Shown here one piece after another: positions 32,198 through 40,549 of a stretch of 52,367 bases of DNA; positions within the stretch are counted from its first letter, which is position 1; every line of letters begins with the position of its first letter. Source of the stretch: Bacteroidota bacterium (GTDB lineage Bacteria > Bacteroidota > Bacteroidia > Chitinophagales > Saprospiraceae); contig CAUJEY010000026.1 of the NCBI GenBank assembly GCA_963169325.1, positions 1 to 52,367 of the forward strand, written 5' to 3'. The notes beneath the pieces were generated by a model. That model was not told where the DNA came from. It did not search any database and saw only the letters and a program-made list of their open reading frames with translations. The position numbers and the translations under genes were made by a program.

Positions 32198-34528
32198 ATG
32201 ATGACAAGAATTGCAGTTTTTCTTTTATTCAGCCTGGTTACAGGGCTATTTCTTCCAGTCACCGGAATTTCCCAAAATGCTTCGGTCAGCGGTTTTGTCT
32301 GGGATGACCTGAATTCCAACGGTTTACAGGATACCCTCGAGCCCGGATTGCCGGGAGTAGTCGTGATCCTGGAAAATGGCGATTCTACCGTAGCGACACA
32401 ACCCACCGACTCGACCGGTAATTATACCTTTTCCGGCCTGCCTGCCGATTCATTCCGGCTCGAATTCGTCAATCCCGGCGGCTTGTTCCTGACGCTACAA
32501 AACGTCGGCCCCAACGACTCGCTCGACAGCGATGCCGACCCGAACGGTTTTGTCGGGTTTTTCGCCCTGGCCGATAGTCAGGACGTGGATTTTGACGCCG
32601 GCTTTAGTGCCACACCGGTGCTCTGTACAATCAGCGGCGCAGTCGACTCCATCCTTTGCAGCGACAATAACACTCCCGCTGACCCAACCGACGACACCTA
32701 TACCTTTCTGCTGACTGTCAGCGGAGGTGTCGGTACCTGGAGCGTAACGCCCGATACGACCTTGTTTGCCTACGACTCCGCTTTCGTCTTCGGCCCCTTC
32801 CCCATCAGTGGCGGTCTGAAGACTTTGATCGTAGCCGAAAGTGGTGATTCCACCTGCACCGACACAATAGCGATTGTGCCGCCGGCGCCCTGTTCTGCGG
32901 TTGATACCTGCACTACGCCGGTCACGGCTACCGTCGGCGCGGTCACCTGCAACAACAACGGCACACCCAACGACGCCACTGACGATATTTTCACCTTCGA
33001 GTTGACCGTCACCGGCGGAACGGGCACCTGGAGCGGCCTGCCGGATACGCTGGATTTTCCTTATGACTCTACCATTACCTTCGGGCCTTTCCCCATCAGC
33101 GGCGGCCCTATCACACGCTTAGTGACCGACAACGCCGATTCACTCTGTACGGATTCCGTGACCGTGAACCCGCCGGCAGTGTGCTCTTGTCAGAATCCCA
33201 TCGTTGCCACGTTCAGCGATGCAGTCTGCAACAACAACGGCACGCCCAACGACGCCACCGACGATATTTTTACCTTCCAGCTAACCGTCACCGGCGGAAC
33301 AGGCACCTGGAGCGCCTTGCCTGATACGCTTGATTTTCCTTTTGACTCCACCATTACCTTCGGGCCTTTCCCCATCAGCGGCGGTCCTGTTACACGCTTT
33401 GTGACCGACAACACGGATGCGTTTTGTGTTGATACCGTGGCTGTCGCCGCACCGGCAGTGTGCTCCTGCCAGACGCCCATTTCTGCCACATTTAGCGACT
33501 TGGTTTGCAACGACAACGGCACGTCCAATGACTCTACCGACGACGTTTTTACCTTTAAAGTGGTAGCAACGGGTGGTACTGGCACCTGGAGCGCCCTGCC
33601 GGATACCACCGCTTATGCCTTCGACTCTACGGCAACGTTCGGCCCGTTTCCGATTGATAGCGGCGTGGTAACGCTCCTGGTCAGGTCCAATACCGATACC
33701 TTCTGTGTGGATACCGTGACGGTGACTCCGCCGGCGCCCTGCTCCGTACCCGTGAATGCCTGCGATGTGAAAGAGATCGGTTGTATTAAGTTCGAACTGC
33801 TCAGCGTCACCTTCGACTCGCTTCAAAAAAGAACTTACACCATACAGCTGACCAACAACTGCACCAATAAATTGATTTACACGGCATTCCAGTTGCCCAA
33901 AGGCATTACCGCCAAAGCGCCGGACGACAATACGATCTACATCGCGCCAAGCGGCCGGGAGTATGAAGTGCGAAACCCGAATTTCAGTCCCTTCTACTCG
34001 ATCCGTTTCAAATCGATGGTGGATAGTATCGGCAGCGGACAGTCCGACATTTTCAAATACACGTTACCGGCACAGGCAAAACCCGATTATATCCACGCCA
34101 TCGTCCGGGTATGGCCCAAGGTATTCTACGAAGTACACTTGAATACCTTCAACTGCCCACTCACCCAGATGAACTTCAAACAAATACCCGGCAAACTTAA
34201 ACCCAACGTGACTCCCCCCACTACCCCGGGTGCAGGGCCGGGAACCGGACCGGGTAATGCCACCACCACGGCGCCGCAATTCCAGGTGTATCCGAACCCG
34301 ACGGCAGGCGGCGCAATCAGCGTTGACCTGTTGGATTGGGCCGGCCAAGCCGTGGAACTTCAACTGTTCAACGGCCAGGGTCAGGTCATACTGACTCAAA
34401 CTACCGTAGCCGACGATGTGCCGCTGGAGATAGAACTTCCAACCGGCCTCGATGCAGGCATTTATTGGTTGAGAATGAAACCTGCCAACGGCAAGCCGCA
34501 GATTCAGCGGCTGGTGCTGCAATGGTAA
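32198..34528 (+). CDS. Secreted SdrD-B domain protein with four tandem repeats and T9SS sorting domain
   Basis: A 776-residue surface or secreted protein. The signal peptide (1-26) is followed by a calcium-binding-type SdrD B domain (ASVSGFVWDDLNSNGLQD...; 28-136). Four repeats of about 93 residues follow (143-232, 238-329, 331-422, 424-515). Each has a CNNNGTPNDATDD-like acidic loop, GGTGTWS, FGPFPI and paired cysteines, suggesting disulfide-stabilised beta modules. A non-repeated domain (about 520-675), a Pro/Gly/Thr linker and a type A T9SS sorting domain (FQVYPNPTAGG...GIYWLRM) complete it. It is likely an adhesin or matrix component; no enzymatic motif is seen. A hairpin terminator follows at 34554. 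Confidence 0.93.
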   Translation: MMTRIAVFLLFSLVTGLFLPVTGISQNASVSGFVWDDLNSNGLQDTLEPGLPGVVVILENGDSTVATQPTDSTGNYTFSGLPADSFRLEFVNPGGLFLTLQNVGPNDSLDSDADPNGFVGFFALADSQDVDFDAGFSATPVLCTISGAVDSILCSDNNTPADPTDDTYTFLLTVSGGVGTWSVTPDTTLFAYDSAFVFGPFPISGGLKTLIVAESGDSTCTDTIAIVPPAPCSAVDTCTTPVTATVGAVTCNNNGTPNDATDDIFTFELTVTGGTGTWSGLPDTLDFPYDSTITFGPFPISGGPITRLVTDNADSLCTDSVTVNPPAVCSCQNPIVATFSDAVCNNNGTPNDATDDIFTFQLTVTGGTGTWSALPDTLDFPFDSTITFGPFPISGGPVTRFVTDNTDAFCVDTVAVAAPAVCSCQTPISATFSDLVCNDNGTSNDSTDDVFTFKVVATGGTGTWSALPDTTAYAFDSTATFGPFPIDSGVVTLLVRSNTDTFCVDTVTVTPPAPCSVPVNACDVKEIGCIKFELLSVTFDSLQKRTYTIQLTNNCTNKLIYTAFQLPKGITAKAPDDNTIYIAPSGREYEVRNPNFSPFYSIRFKSMVDSIGSGQSDIFKYTLPAQAKPDYIHAIVRVWPKVFYEVHLNTFNCPLTQMNFKQIPGKLKPNVTPPTTPGAGPGTGPGNATTTAPQFQVYPNPTAGGAISVDLLDWAGQAVELQLFNGQGQVILTQTTVADDVPLEIELPTGLDAGIYWLRMKPANGKPQIQRLVLQW
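32624..33742 (+). repeat. Four ~280-nt coding repeats in the SdrD-B gene
   Basis: Period about 279 nt (93 codons) between repeats 2, 3 and 4. Repeats 2 and 3 are the closest: long nucleotide stretches, such as the segment encoding NNNGTPNDATDDIFTF, are nearly identical, while repeats 1 and 4 are more diverged. This is consistent with recent duplication or gene conversion in the middle of the array. Confidence 0.9.
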
Positions 34529-34553
34529 AGTAACTTTGCAAACTTAAATAGTG

Positions 34554-34602
34554 AAAGTGTTCAATAGACTGTGTGTGAAACATAGTTTGTTGAACACTTT
34601 TT
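34554..34602 (+). terminator. Rho-independent terminator after the SdrD-B gene
   Basis: An 11-bp stem, AAAGTGTTCAA (34554-34564) with TTGAACACTTT (34590-34600), ending in a run of five T (34598-34602). It lies 25 nt after the stop codon and before the convergent glycosyltransferase gene. Confidence 0.8.
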
Positions 34603-34650
34603 AAATAATGGGCCGCCTCAAACTCATCCCAAGGCAGTCTTATTCCAGTT

Positions 34651-36222
34651 TTACTCTATCTCCTCCTCCTGCTTTGCCTTCCGGATAGCCGTGTTTATAC
34701 GGTCGAAAAAAGCCGGGGTCGGGTTTTCGCAGCGGTAAATCTGGTCGCCATGCTGCCGGGACAAGGGCATATCCAACTCCCAGATTTTTTCGATTTTTTC
34801 AAAAAATCCAGGCATGTCGTCGCCCAATTCGTCGTTGACGTAGATCAGGGTTTTAAAACCCGCAGGCAACGAATCGGGCAGCCAGTAGCGGTAGTTGTCG
34901 CTGAAACTAAGTACCGGCGGTACGCCGTATTTTTTGCCCAAATGCTCGATGGCGCCCGCCTGCCCGTAATGTTCGGCATAAATGGCGGCGTTGGCTTTAT
35001 CAGGAATGCGCTGCCAGGTTTGGCCGGCGATGTCGGCGATTTCCTGCCACCCCGTCATATCGGCAAAATCCTGTGGCAGGGCGTAGTAGTTGCCGTCTTC
35101 CCAGCGCAAACTACTTTTCAGCTCCGGCAGTTGTGTCAGATTTTGCATAAACTGCGCTTCCTTTTCCGGCTGGAACAGCGGCAGGGCGACGGGCACAACC
35201 AAGATACCCAACAGCAGCATGAACGCAGGGAGGGCAACGCGCAACCAGCCATGCCGTTGGGCAGTGGCGCGTTCCAAAAATGCGGCGCCGGCCGCCAGCA
35301 GCACCGGGTATGCGCCCAGTGCGTAGTAGCTTTTGGCGCTAAAAAACAACAGCACGGCGAGCACCAGGAGGTACATCCAGCCGAAAATACGCCAGGGAGC
35401 GGCTTCTTTTTTGAAAAGCAAAAAATATAATCCGCACAGCCAGACGGGCAGGGCGGGCAGGAAAAACTGGATTTGATCGCCGAAAAAACCGCCGGGCGTC
35501 ACGTGGGCAAACTGCGTGGCGGCGAGCTCGCCGATATGCCGAAACACCGGGAACTGATGCTGCGCCTGCCAGAGGATGTTGGGTGAAAAAATCAGCAGGG
35601 CAAGTCCGGCGGCCAGGTAGAATTGTTTTTGCCAAAAAATGCGCCGCTGCGCGGTGAACAACAAGCCCGGTACCATACCAAACAATAAAATCAGCACGGA
35701 ATATTTGTTGAGCAGTCCCAGGCCCGCCGCTGCCCCGAACCACAACAGCCACGTCGTTTTTTCGGTATTGATGTATTTTAAAAAAAGCCAGCAAAGCAGT
35801 GTCCAGTAAAAAATATCGAACACCACGGGCTGAAACAACATACACGGGCGCAAAAATGCTCCGCAAACCAGTCCCGCCAGCCCGACGATCAGCATGGCAA
35901 ATTTGCCCGACCCCGCCGTTTTATCCGGGAGCATTTCTTTGGCCATCAGTCCGGTGAGCAGCACGATGCCGGCGCCGAACAGGGTGGAAATGAGCCGTAC
36001 CGCCCATACCGAACCGCCCAGCGCCTGGTCGCCGAACCATGCCCAAAAACCGATACCCGCCGGTACGGAAGCATAGCCCCAGTCGAGATGCCGGCCGAGG
36101 GCGAGGTACAGCAGTTCGTCGCGGTGGAACGACCATTGACCGTTGAGGTAAAAATGGAGCAGGAGTTTGGCGGCGATGAGGGCGGCGAGGATGTGGATCC
36201 AGGTATATTTTTTCATTTTCAT
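34651..36222 (-). CDS. GT39-type membrane glycosyltransferase (PMT_2/ArnT-like)
   Basis: A 523-residue polytopic GT-C enzyme. About eleven hydrophobic helices cover residues 8-360, followed by a soluble C-terminal domain of about 160 residues. The first external loop has FHRDELLYLALGRHLDWGYASVPAG, with the catalytic acidic pair (D/E in HRDE) typical of dolichyl/undecaprenyl-phosphate-mannose-type mannosyltransferases and ArnT-like enzymes. It should transfer a lipid-linked sugar to protein or lipid on the periplasmic side; donor and acceptor are unknown. The first ATG is 36222 (a second is at 36216); the frame extends to a TTG at 36246. It may be preceded by a -7 match at 36278-36285, though that lies inside a repeat tract. 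Confidence 0.88.
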   Translation of the reverse strand: MKMKKYTWIHILAALIAAKLLLHFYLNGQWSFHRDELLYLALGRHLDWGYASVPAGIGFWAWFGDQALGGSVWAVRLISTLFGAGIVLLTGLMAKEMLPDKTAGSGKFAMLIVGLAGLVCGAFLRPCMLFQPVVFDIFYWTLLCWLFLKYINTEKTTWLLWFGAAAGLGLLNKYSVLILLFGMVPGLLFTAQRRIFWQKQFYLAAGLALLIFSPNILWQAQHQFPVFRHIGELAATQFAHVTPGGFFGDQIQFFLPALPVWLCGLYFLLFKKEAAPWRIFGWMYLLVLAVLLFFSAKSYYALGAYPVLLAAGAAFLERATAQRHGWLRVALPAFMLLLGILVVPVALPLFQPEKEAQFMQNLTQLPELKSSLRWEDGNYYALPQDFADMTGWQEIADIAGQTWQRIPDKANAAIYAEHYGQAGAIEHLGKKYGVPPVLSFSDNYRYWLPDSLPAGFKTLIYVNDELGDDMPGFFEKIEKIWELDMPLSRQHGDQIYRCENPTPAFFDRINTAIRKAKQEEEIE

Positions 36223-36251
36223 TAAAAACGTTGAGGCGAAAAGCAAATCGT

Positions 36252-36316
36252 AGCGCGAACAGGTTCTTTTAGAAAGACAAACGTAGAGCGAACCCTAGAG
36301 CAAACCATAGCGTAGA
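36252..36316. repeat. Short-unit repeat tract (TAGAGCGAACC type)
   Basis: Imperfect units GTAGCGCGAACAGG, GTAGAGCGAACC, TAGAGCAAACC and TAGCGTAGAC occur across 36252-36316, between the argC stop and the membrane glycosyltransferase start (both minus strand). No inverted second arm is evident. Confidence 0.55.
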
Positions 36317-36339
36317 CGTTTTTTTTCAAAATGTCTGCC

Positions 36340-37302
36340 TCAAAACGCACTCGCCTTCAGCCGCAGCCCCGCTTCCTCTTCCAGCCCGAACATCAGGTTC
36401 ATGTTCTGAACGGCCTGGCCGGCGGCGCCTTTGAGCAAATTATCGAGTGCGGCGTGTACGACTACGTGTGCGCCGCTTTTTTCGAGGTGCAACAGGCATT
36501 TATTGGTATTGACGGCCATTTTCAGGTCGATCATGTTTCGGCTCAATACGGTGAACGGGTGGCCGGCGTAAAATGCCCCGTACCACTCGTACAGGGTATC
36601 GATTTCCGCTGCCAACGCCGTAGTGCAGGACAGGTAGATGCCACGAGGGAAATCGCCGCGCCAGGGCACGAAATGTAATTCCGGGGCGCCGTCGAAACTG
36701 CGGAGGCTGCGCACCACCTCGGCATGGTGCTGGTGTTGCAGGGTTTTATAGGCCGACACGTTGGCATGGCGCCAGGGGAAATGCGAGGTGGCCGACAGGG
36801 TTTGCCCGGCGCCGGTGGCGCCCGTGATACCGGTGGCATATACGTCGCCTAAAACGCCGTTAGCGGCTAAGGGTAGCAGCGCCAGTTGCAGTGCGGTGGC
36901 AAAACAGCCCGGATTGGCAATCAGTCCCGCTTGGCGGATACGTTCGCGGTGCAGCTCCGGCAGGCCGTACTGAAAAGAACGCCCGCCCCACACGCCGCCG
37001 GCGCGGTAGTCGTGGCTCAGGTCGATCACCCGCAGGTTTGGGTCGGGCGTTTGTTGGTCCAGCCAGGTTTTCGATTCGCCGTGGCCGAGGCAGAGGAACA
37101 ACACATCGACGTTTTTTCCGGCCTCGGCCGTAAAAACCAGATCGGTATCGCCCAGCAGATCGGTGTGTACGCTGCTCACGGGTTTGCCGGCCTGGCTGCG
37201 GCTTTGAACAAAGGTCACGGTTGCCTGCGGGTGGCGCAACAGCAGGCGCAGGAGCTCGCCGCCGGTGTAGCCGGCTCCGCCGATTATGCCTGCTTTAATC
37301 AT
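36340..37302 (-). CDS. argC: N-acetyl-gamma-glutamyl-phosphate reductase
   Basis: A 320-residue NADPH-dependent enzyme that reduces N-acyl-gamma-glutamyl phosphate to the semialdehyde in arginine biosynthesis. The N-terminal Rossmann start is IKAGIIGGAGYTGGELLRLLLRHP (2-25). The catalytic cysteine sits in GLIANPGCFATALQLALLPL (about 127-146). GITGATGAGQTLS and a late VVHAALDNLLKGAAGQAVQNMNLM are family hallmarks. Length is usual for the short ArgC type. Its start overlaps the argG stop by 8 nt (37295-37302), so translation is probably coupled. Bacteroidota commonly use N-succinylated rather than N-acetylated intermediates; which applies here cannot be read from ArgC alone. Confidence 0.96.
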   Translation of the reverse strand: MIKAGIIGGAGYTGGELLRLLLRHPQATVTFVQSRSQAGKPVSSVHTDLLGDTDLVFTAEAGKNVDVLFLCLGHGESKTWLDQQTPDPNLRVIDLSHDYRAGGVWGGRSFQYGLPELHRERIRQAGLIANPGCFATALQLALLPLAANGVLGDVYATGITGATGAGQTLSATSHFPWRHANVSAYKTLQHQHHAEVVRSLRSFDGAPELHFVPWRGDFPRGIYLSCTTALAAEIDTLYEWYGAFYAGHPFTVLSRNMIDLKMAVNTNKCLLHLEKSGAHVVVHAALDNLLKGAAGQAVQNMNLMFGLEEEAGLRLKASAF

Positions 37303-38497
37303 GTTCCGGTGTTGTTTGATTGACCTGGCGCCATATCCGCGTTTGTTGCCCGAAAATGCGGGTGAAACCTTTCACGTCTTCGCCGGTCCAGCCCTGGTTC
37401 ATTTCGCCGTAGGCGCCGAATTTGGCGGACATGAGGTCATGCGGCGTTTCCACGCCGGCTACCAGGAAACGGTAGGGATACAGTTCGAGAAACACCTCCC
37501 CGCTGACGTTCTGCTGGCTGCTTTCAAAGTAGGCCTCAATATCGCGCATGACCGGGTCGAGTATTTGCCCTTCGTGCAGCCAGTTGCCGTAAAATTGGGC
37601 CAGGGTGTCTTTCCACTGCAATTGCCACTTGGTGAGCACGTGTTTTTCCAGTGCGTGGTGGGCTTTCAGAATAATGATCGGGGCAGCCGCCTCGAAGCCG
37701 ACACGGCCTTTGATGCCGATAATGGTATCGCCTACATGAATATCGCGGCCGATTCCGAAAGGCGCAGCAATGGCATGCAGTTTCCGGATCAGTTCGGTCG
37801 GATGTTCAAACGTTTCGCCGTTCAGGGCTACCGGTTCGCCTTTTTCGAAACGCAGGCGCAGGGTTTCCGGTTCGGTTTTGGTTACCGGCGTCGGCCAGGC
37901 TTTTTCGGGCAGTATCCCGTTGGAGCGCAGCGTTTCGCGTCCTCCCACGGAGGTACCCCACAGTCCTTTATTGATGGAGTAAGCCGCTTTTTCGGCGTTC
38001 ATATCCACGCCGTTGGCACGGAGGTACGCTATTTCAGCGTCCCGGCTAAGGCGCTGGTCGCGGATGGGGGTGATGATCTCTACCCCGGGCAACTCGATCT
38101 GGAACACCATATCGAAGCGCACCTGGTCGTTGCCGGCGCCGGTGCTGCCGTGCGCCACCGCGTCTGCCTCCATCGAATGGGCCGTTTCGGCTATGGCCAG
38201 GGCCTGGCTCAGCCGCTCGGCGCTCACCGACAGTGGGTAGGTATTGTTTTTCAACACATTGCCAAAAATCAGGTAGCGCAAAATACGGTCGTAGTATGCC
38301 GGCACAGCGTTCACGGTAATATGCCGGCTGACGCCCAGGCGGTAGGCGTGCGCCTCTATTTGAGTCAATTCTTCCGGAGAAAAACCGCCGGTATCCACTG
38401 TTACCGAGATCACTTCGTAGCCCAACTCCTTGCTGAGATACAAGGCGCAGTAGGTGGTGTCCAAACCGCCGCTGAAACCGAGCACAACTTTTTTCAT
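37295..38497 (-). CDS. argG: Argininosuccinate synthase
   Basis: A 400-residue enzyme joining citrulline and aspartate with ATP use, the penultimate arginine step. The ATP-pyrophosphatase P-loop GFSGGLDTT is at residues 7-15. The following STGAGNDQVRFD (about 116-127) and PIRDQRL segments match the synthase core, and GRETLRSNG and the late QQNVSGEVFLELYPY also fit. ATG 38497 (MKKVVLGFSGG) is chosen; the frame extends ten codons upstream without support. It lies between the GNAT gene (upstream) and argC (overlapping by 8 nt), the order found in Bacteroides. A strong 74-nt palindrome occupies most of the gap to the GNAT gene. Confidence 0.96.
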   Translation of the reverse strand: MKKVVLGFSGGLDTTYCALYLSKELGYEVISVTVDTGGFSPEELTQIEAHAYRLGVSRHITVNAVPAYYDRILRYLIFGNVLKNNTYPLSVSAERLSQALAIAETAHSMEADAVAHGSTGAGNDQVRFDMVFQIELPGVEIITPIRDQRLSRDAEIAYLRANGVDMNAEKAAYSINKGLWGTSVGGRETLRSNGILPEKAWPTPVTKTEPETLRLRFEKGEPVALNGETFEHPTELIRKLHAIAAPFGIGRDIHVGDTIIGIKGRVGFEAAAPIIILKAHHALEKHVLTKWQLQWKDTLAQFYGNWLHEGQILDPVMRDIEAYFESSQQNVSGEVFLELYPYRFLVAGVETPHDLMSAKFGAYGEMNQGWTGEDVKGFTRIFGQQTRIWRQVNQTTPEHD

Positions 38498-38582
38498 AAG
38501 GATAAATTTTTGTCGGCCGCGTTTCAAATTGTTTCGTAAGCTGGAAACGCGGCCATTTTTATCACGTTTTTTATATTTTTAT

Positions 38583-38656
38583 ATGCCTTTGTATTGGGGG
38601 GTGCAAAAATAATTTTTATATAAAAATTCTTTTTGCACCCCGCATGACAAAGGCAT
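38583..38656. repeat. 74-nt concentric palindrome between GNAT and argG
   Basis: All pairing segments share one centre. The outer arms are ATGCCTTTGT (38583-38592) and ACAAAGGCAT (38647-38656). The middle arms are GGGGTGCAAAAA (38598-38609) and TTTTTGCACCCC (38630-38641). The core is AATTTTTATATAAAAATT (38611-38628), a perfect 18-nt palindrome. Only a 5-nt asymmetric bulge and one mismatch interrupt it. On the minus strand it follows the GNAT stop by 12 nt and precedes the argG start by about 85 nt, so it could be an intra-operon terminator, processing site or protein-binding site. Confidence 0.9.
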
Positions 38657-38668
38657 TCCCCCCAAGCC

Positions 38669-39307
38669 CTAATGATGCACAATCACCGCCGACACTTCCT
38701 CCTCCGCTTCGGGCACCCAATGGGGATCGAACAGCATCGCCGTGCAGAGGCAGTTGCGGAAGTTTTTACTTTCGAGTATGGAGTAGTTGATGCAGCTGCG
38801 GCAGCCGTTCCAGAACTCCGGGTCCTGCGTCAGTTCGGAGTAGGGGACCGGTTCGTAGCCGAGTTCGGAGTTGATTTTCATCACGGCCAGGCCGGTTGTC
38901 AGACCGAATATTTTGGCTGTTGGGTATTTTTCGCGGCTAAGCCGGAAAATGCGTTGTTTGATGGCGGTGGCTACGCCGAGCCCGCGAAAATCGGGATTGA
39001 CGATCAGGCCGGAGTTGACGACGAACTGGCCGTGCGTCCAGGTTTCGATGTAGCAAAACCCGACCCAGCGCCCGGTGTTGGTGAGCGCAATGACGGCTTT
39101 GCCCTCCTGCATTTTCAGGGCGACATATTCCGGCGTACGCTGGGCGATACCGGTGCCGCGGGCTTGTGCCGAATGCGCCATTTCTTCGGTGATTTGCTGG
39201 GCATATATTTCGTCGGCGGGTAGTGCCACGCGCACGATAATTTGCTCGAAAGGTTTCACGGATGGAAACAAATTGATGGTGAATAAAAGAGGAGAGCGCC
39301 TTGCCAC
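38669..39307 (-). CDS. GNAT N-acetyltransferase of the arginine cluster
   Basis: A 212-residue (or about 196-residue) acyltransferase located immediately upstream of argG, as in Bacteroides, where the equivalent gene is thought to supply the N-acylglutamate for arginine synthesis. Acyl-CoA-binding motif A is in GLIVNPDFRGLGVATAIKQR. A cysteine-rich C-terminal segment (FWNGCRSCINYSIL and NCLCTAMLF) is typical of this subfamily. The start is uncertain: the first in-frame codon is a GTG at 39307 lying inside a small hairpin, while GTG 39259 (VKPFEQIIVRVA) better matches the family N-terminus. Promoter -7 box at 39524. The role in arginine synthesis is inferred from context and family. Confidence 0.85.
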   Translation of the reverse strand: MARRSPLLFTINLFPSVKPFEQIIVRVALPADEIYAQQITEEMAHSAQARGTGIAQRTPEYVALKMQEGKAVIALTNTGRWVGFCYIETWTHGQFVVNSGLIVNPDFRGLGVATAIKQRIFRLSREKYPTAKIFGLTTGLAVMKINSELGYEPVPYSELTQDPEFWNGCRSCINYSILESKNFRNCLCTAMLFDPHWVPEAEEEVSAVIVHH

Positions 39308-39531
39308 GCGAGGTGTGGCAGGGTAGGAGTGGTAAAATGGTCCTGAAAAAAAGAAAAAGGAATCAGGCGCCGGCTTTTACACTCGTCGGAACGAGCGGCA
39401 GCACGGTCGGGTTACCGGCATGGAAGGATGGAAGCCGGTTGGTGCGTGGTGGGCAATGGTCAGAGCGTTAGCCGAAATGTGGGTCGAATGATTCAACTCG
39501 TTGCGCTTTTTTTAATGCAGGTGCAAAAGTA
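39302..39531 (-). promoter_or_regulatory. Promoter and long leader of the arginine cluster
   Basis: An exact minus-strand TACTTTTG lies at 39524-39531. The implied leader of 200 nt or more contains GCCGGT/ACCGGC (39414-39439), a CTCGT-TCCG-ACGAG hairpin (39382-39395) and a TGCCAC/GTGGCA hairpin (39302-39320) at the GTG. It also carries a 14-codon ORF with four arginines (39377-39421). The layout resembles an attenuator leader, but no classic terminator with a U run was found. Confidence 0.45.
39377..39421 (-). CDS. Candidate arginine-rich leader peptide (14 aa)
   Basis: ATG to TAA, translating as MPVTRPCCRSFRRV: four arginines in fourteen residues, three of them CGA codons, including a CGA-CGA pair inside the CTCGT/ACGAG hairpin. 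It sits in the leader of the arginine cluster, where ribosome stalling on Arg codons could regulate downstream genes, as in amino-acid leader peptides elsewhere. The ORF is short and could occur by chance. Treat it as a hypothesis. Confidence 0.3.
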   Translation of the reverse strand: MPVTRPCCRSFRRV

Positions 39532-39611
39532 TGGCCTTACGCGGTTTTTTCTGTTTAATTTTTTGTTAACGACTGGTTTTGATCGATATTGGTCGTCATA
39601 GCCTCCCACAC

Positions 39612-39678
39612 CCAATGACGCAATGACAAATGACCCCAATGACGCAATGACAAATGACGCAATGACCCCAATGACGCC
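39612..39678. repeat. CAATGACG repeat tract
   Basis: Units CCAATGACG, CAATGACAAATGAC and CAATGACC repeat without interruption across 67 nt, just after the chaN stop (minus strand). It is the reverse complement in kind of the CGTCATTG tract at 46182-46280, 6.5 kb away, showing that the same repeat family is present in opposite orientation at two loci. Confidence 0.9.
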
Positions 39679-39688
39679 ATACGTGTCT

Positions 39689-40549
39689 TCAATACGTCGT
39701 GGTCATATCCTCATCCACACAGATGATAAAATCCGCTTTCCCTTTATTTTCGGCTAAAAGCCGCTTGAGGTTTTTCTGCGACACGGTGGTGATGGTGGCG
39801 TATTTCAGTTCGGGCCGTTGGCGCCGGAGGTACCACAGGATGCCTTCGTAGTTTTCGGAATGGTAAGCGCCGTTGAAGTGCAGGAACAGGCTGCCGGGCT
39901 GAAAGTATTTCAGAATAAAATACGCCATGGTGGCATCCTTGCTGGCCTGTGCTTTGGGGATATTGGGGCCGCCGTGGCCGCCCATCATGGCCAGCATGTT
40001 TTTGTAGCCGGGTAGTTCGGCATCGTAGGCCATGGGCAGGGGCGCTATCCAGGATTTTTCCTGGGCCGACAGGGTATCCAGCGCTTCGAATCCGCCTTTT
40101 GAAATCCGGGACGCGTAGCGGCGGGGGATATTGGTAGCGGCGAAAACGAGGTGGCTGTCGCGGGCAAAATTGACCAACGGTGCGTAGTCGGTCGGGAAGT
40201 TTTTCCAGAGCCGGGCGAGGGTATCCAGGCCTTTGGCATCGATCTCTCCGCGCAAATAGCGGTCGAGTACATCCTGGTTGTCGGCTTCGAACATTTCCGC
40301 CCCCAGTACCAGCCGACGCTGCGGATGCAGGTCTTTGGTTGTTGACAGTTGGAGCCAGTGGGCGATCGGGTTGTTGTGATATTCGCCAAAGAGTACAATA
40401 TCTTTTTCTTTCAGCGCGCGGATCATTTTTCCGTAACTGATCTTTTTTCCTGCGGCGTTGTAGAGGACGTAGGCTGGTTTGGATTGGCTGAAAGCGGGGG
40501 AAGCGGCAAATAACAGGCTTAGTAAAAGCGCAAAAAATCGTGTCATCAT
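39689..40549 (-). CDS. ChaN-family (Tiki superfamily) haem-binding uptake-type protein
   Basis: A 286-residue exported protein. The signal peptide MMTRFFALLLSLLFAASPAFSQ fixes the start at 40549. The ChaN/EreA-like core begins with DIVLFGEYHNNPIAHWLQL, containing the E-x-H pair that coordinates metal or haem. LVLGAEMFEADNQDVLDRYLRGE is followed by the later HFNGAYHSENYEGILWYLRR segment; both fit the family. In Campylobacter the ChaN homologue is an iron-regulated haem-binding lipoprotein; no lipobox cysteine is seen here, so this one is probably periplasmic. Haem uptake is inference from the family. First gene of a minus-strand run, but spaced from its neighbours. Confidence 0.87.
   Translation of the reverse strand: MMTRFFALLLSLLFAASPAFSQSKPAYVLYNAAGKKISYGKMIRALKEKDIVLFGEYHNNPIAHWLQLSTTKDLHPQRRLVLGAEMFEADNQDVLDRYLRGEIDAKGLDTLARLWKNFPTDYAPLVNFARDSHLVFAATNIPRRYASRISKGGFEALDTLSAQEKSWIAPLPMAYDAELPGYKNMLAMMGGHGGPNIPKAQASKDATMAYFILKYFQPGSLFLHFNGAYHSENYEGILWYLRRQRPELKYATITTVSQKNLKRLLAENKGKADFIICVDEDMTTTY

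Larger units (their letters stand above)
39308..39688. other. 381-nt intergenic region between arginine cluster and chaN
   Basis: It contains the arginine-cluster leader and -7 box (39302-39531) and the CAATGACG repeat tract (39612-39678). The stretch 39540-39611 shows only A/T-rich sequence; nothing else was recognised. Confidence 0.7.

Noticed and set aside
37286-38539. 417-residue plus-strand frame opposite argG
   Set aside because: argG motifs are intact on the minus strand; the antisense frame has no domain.
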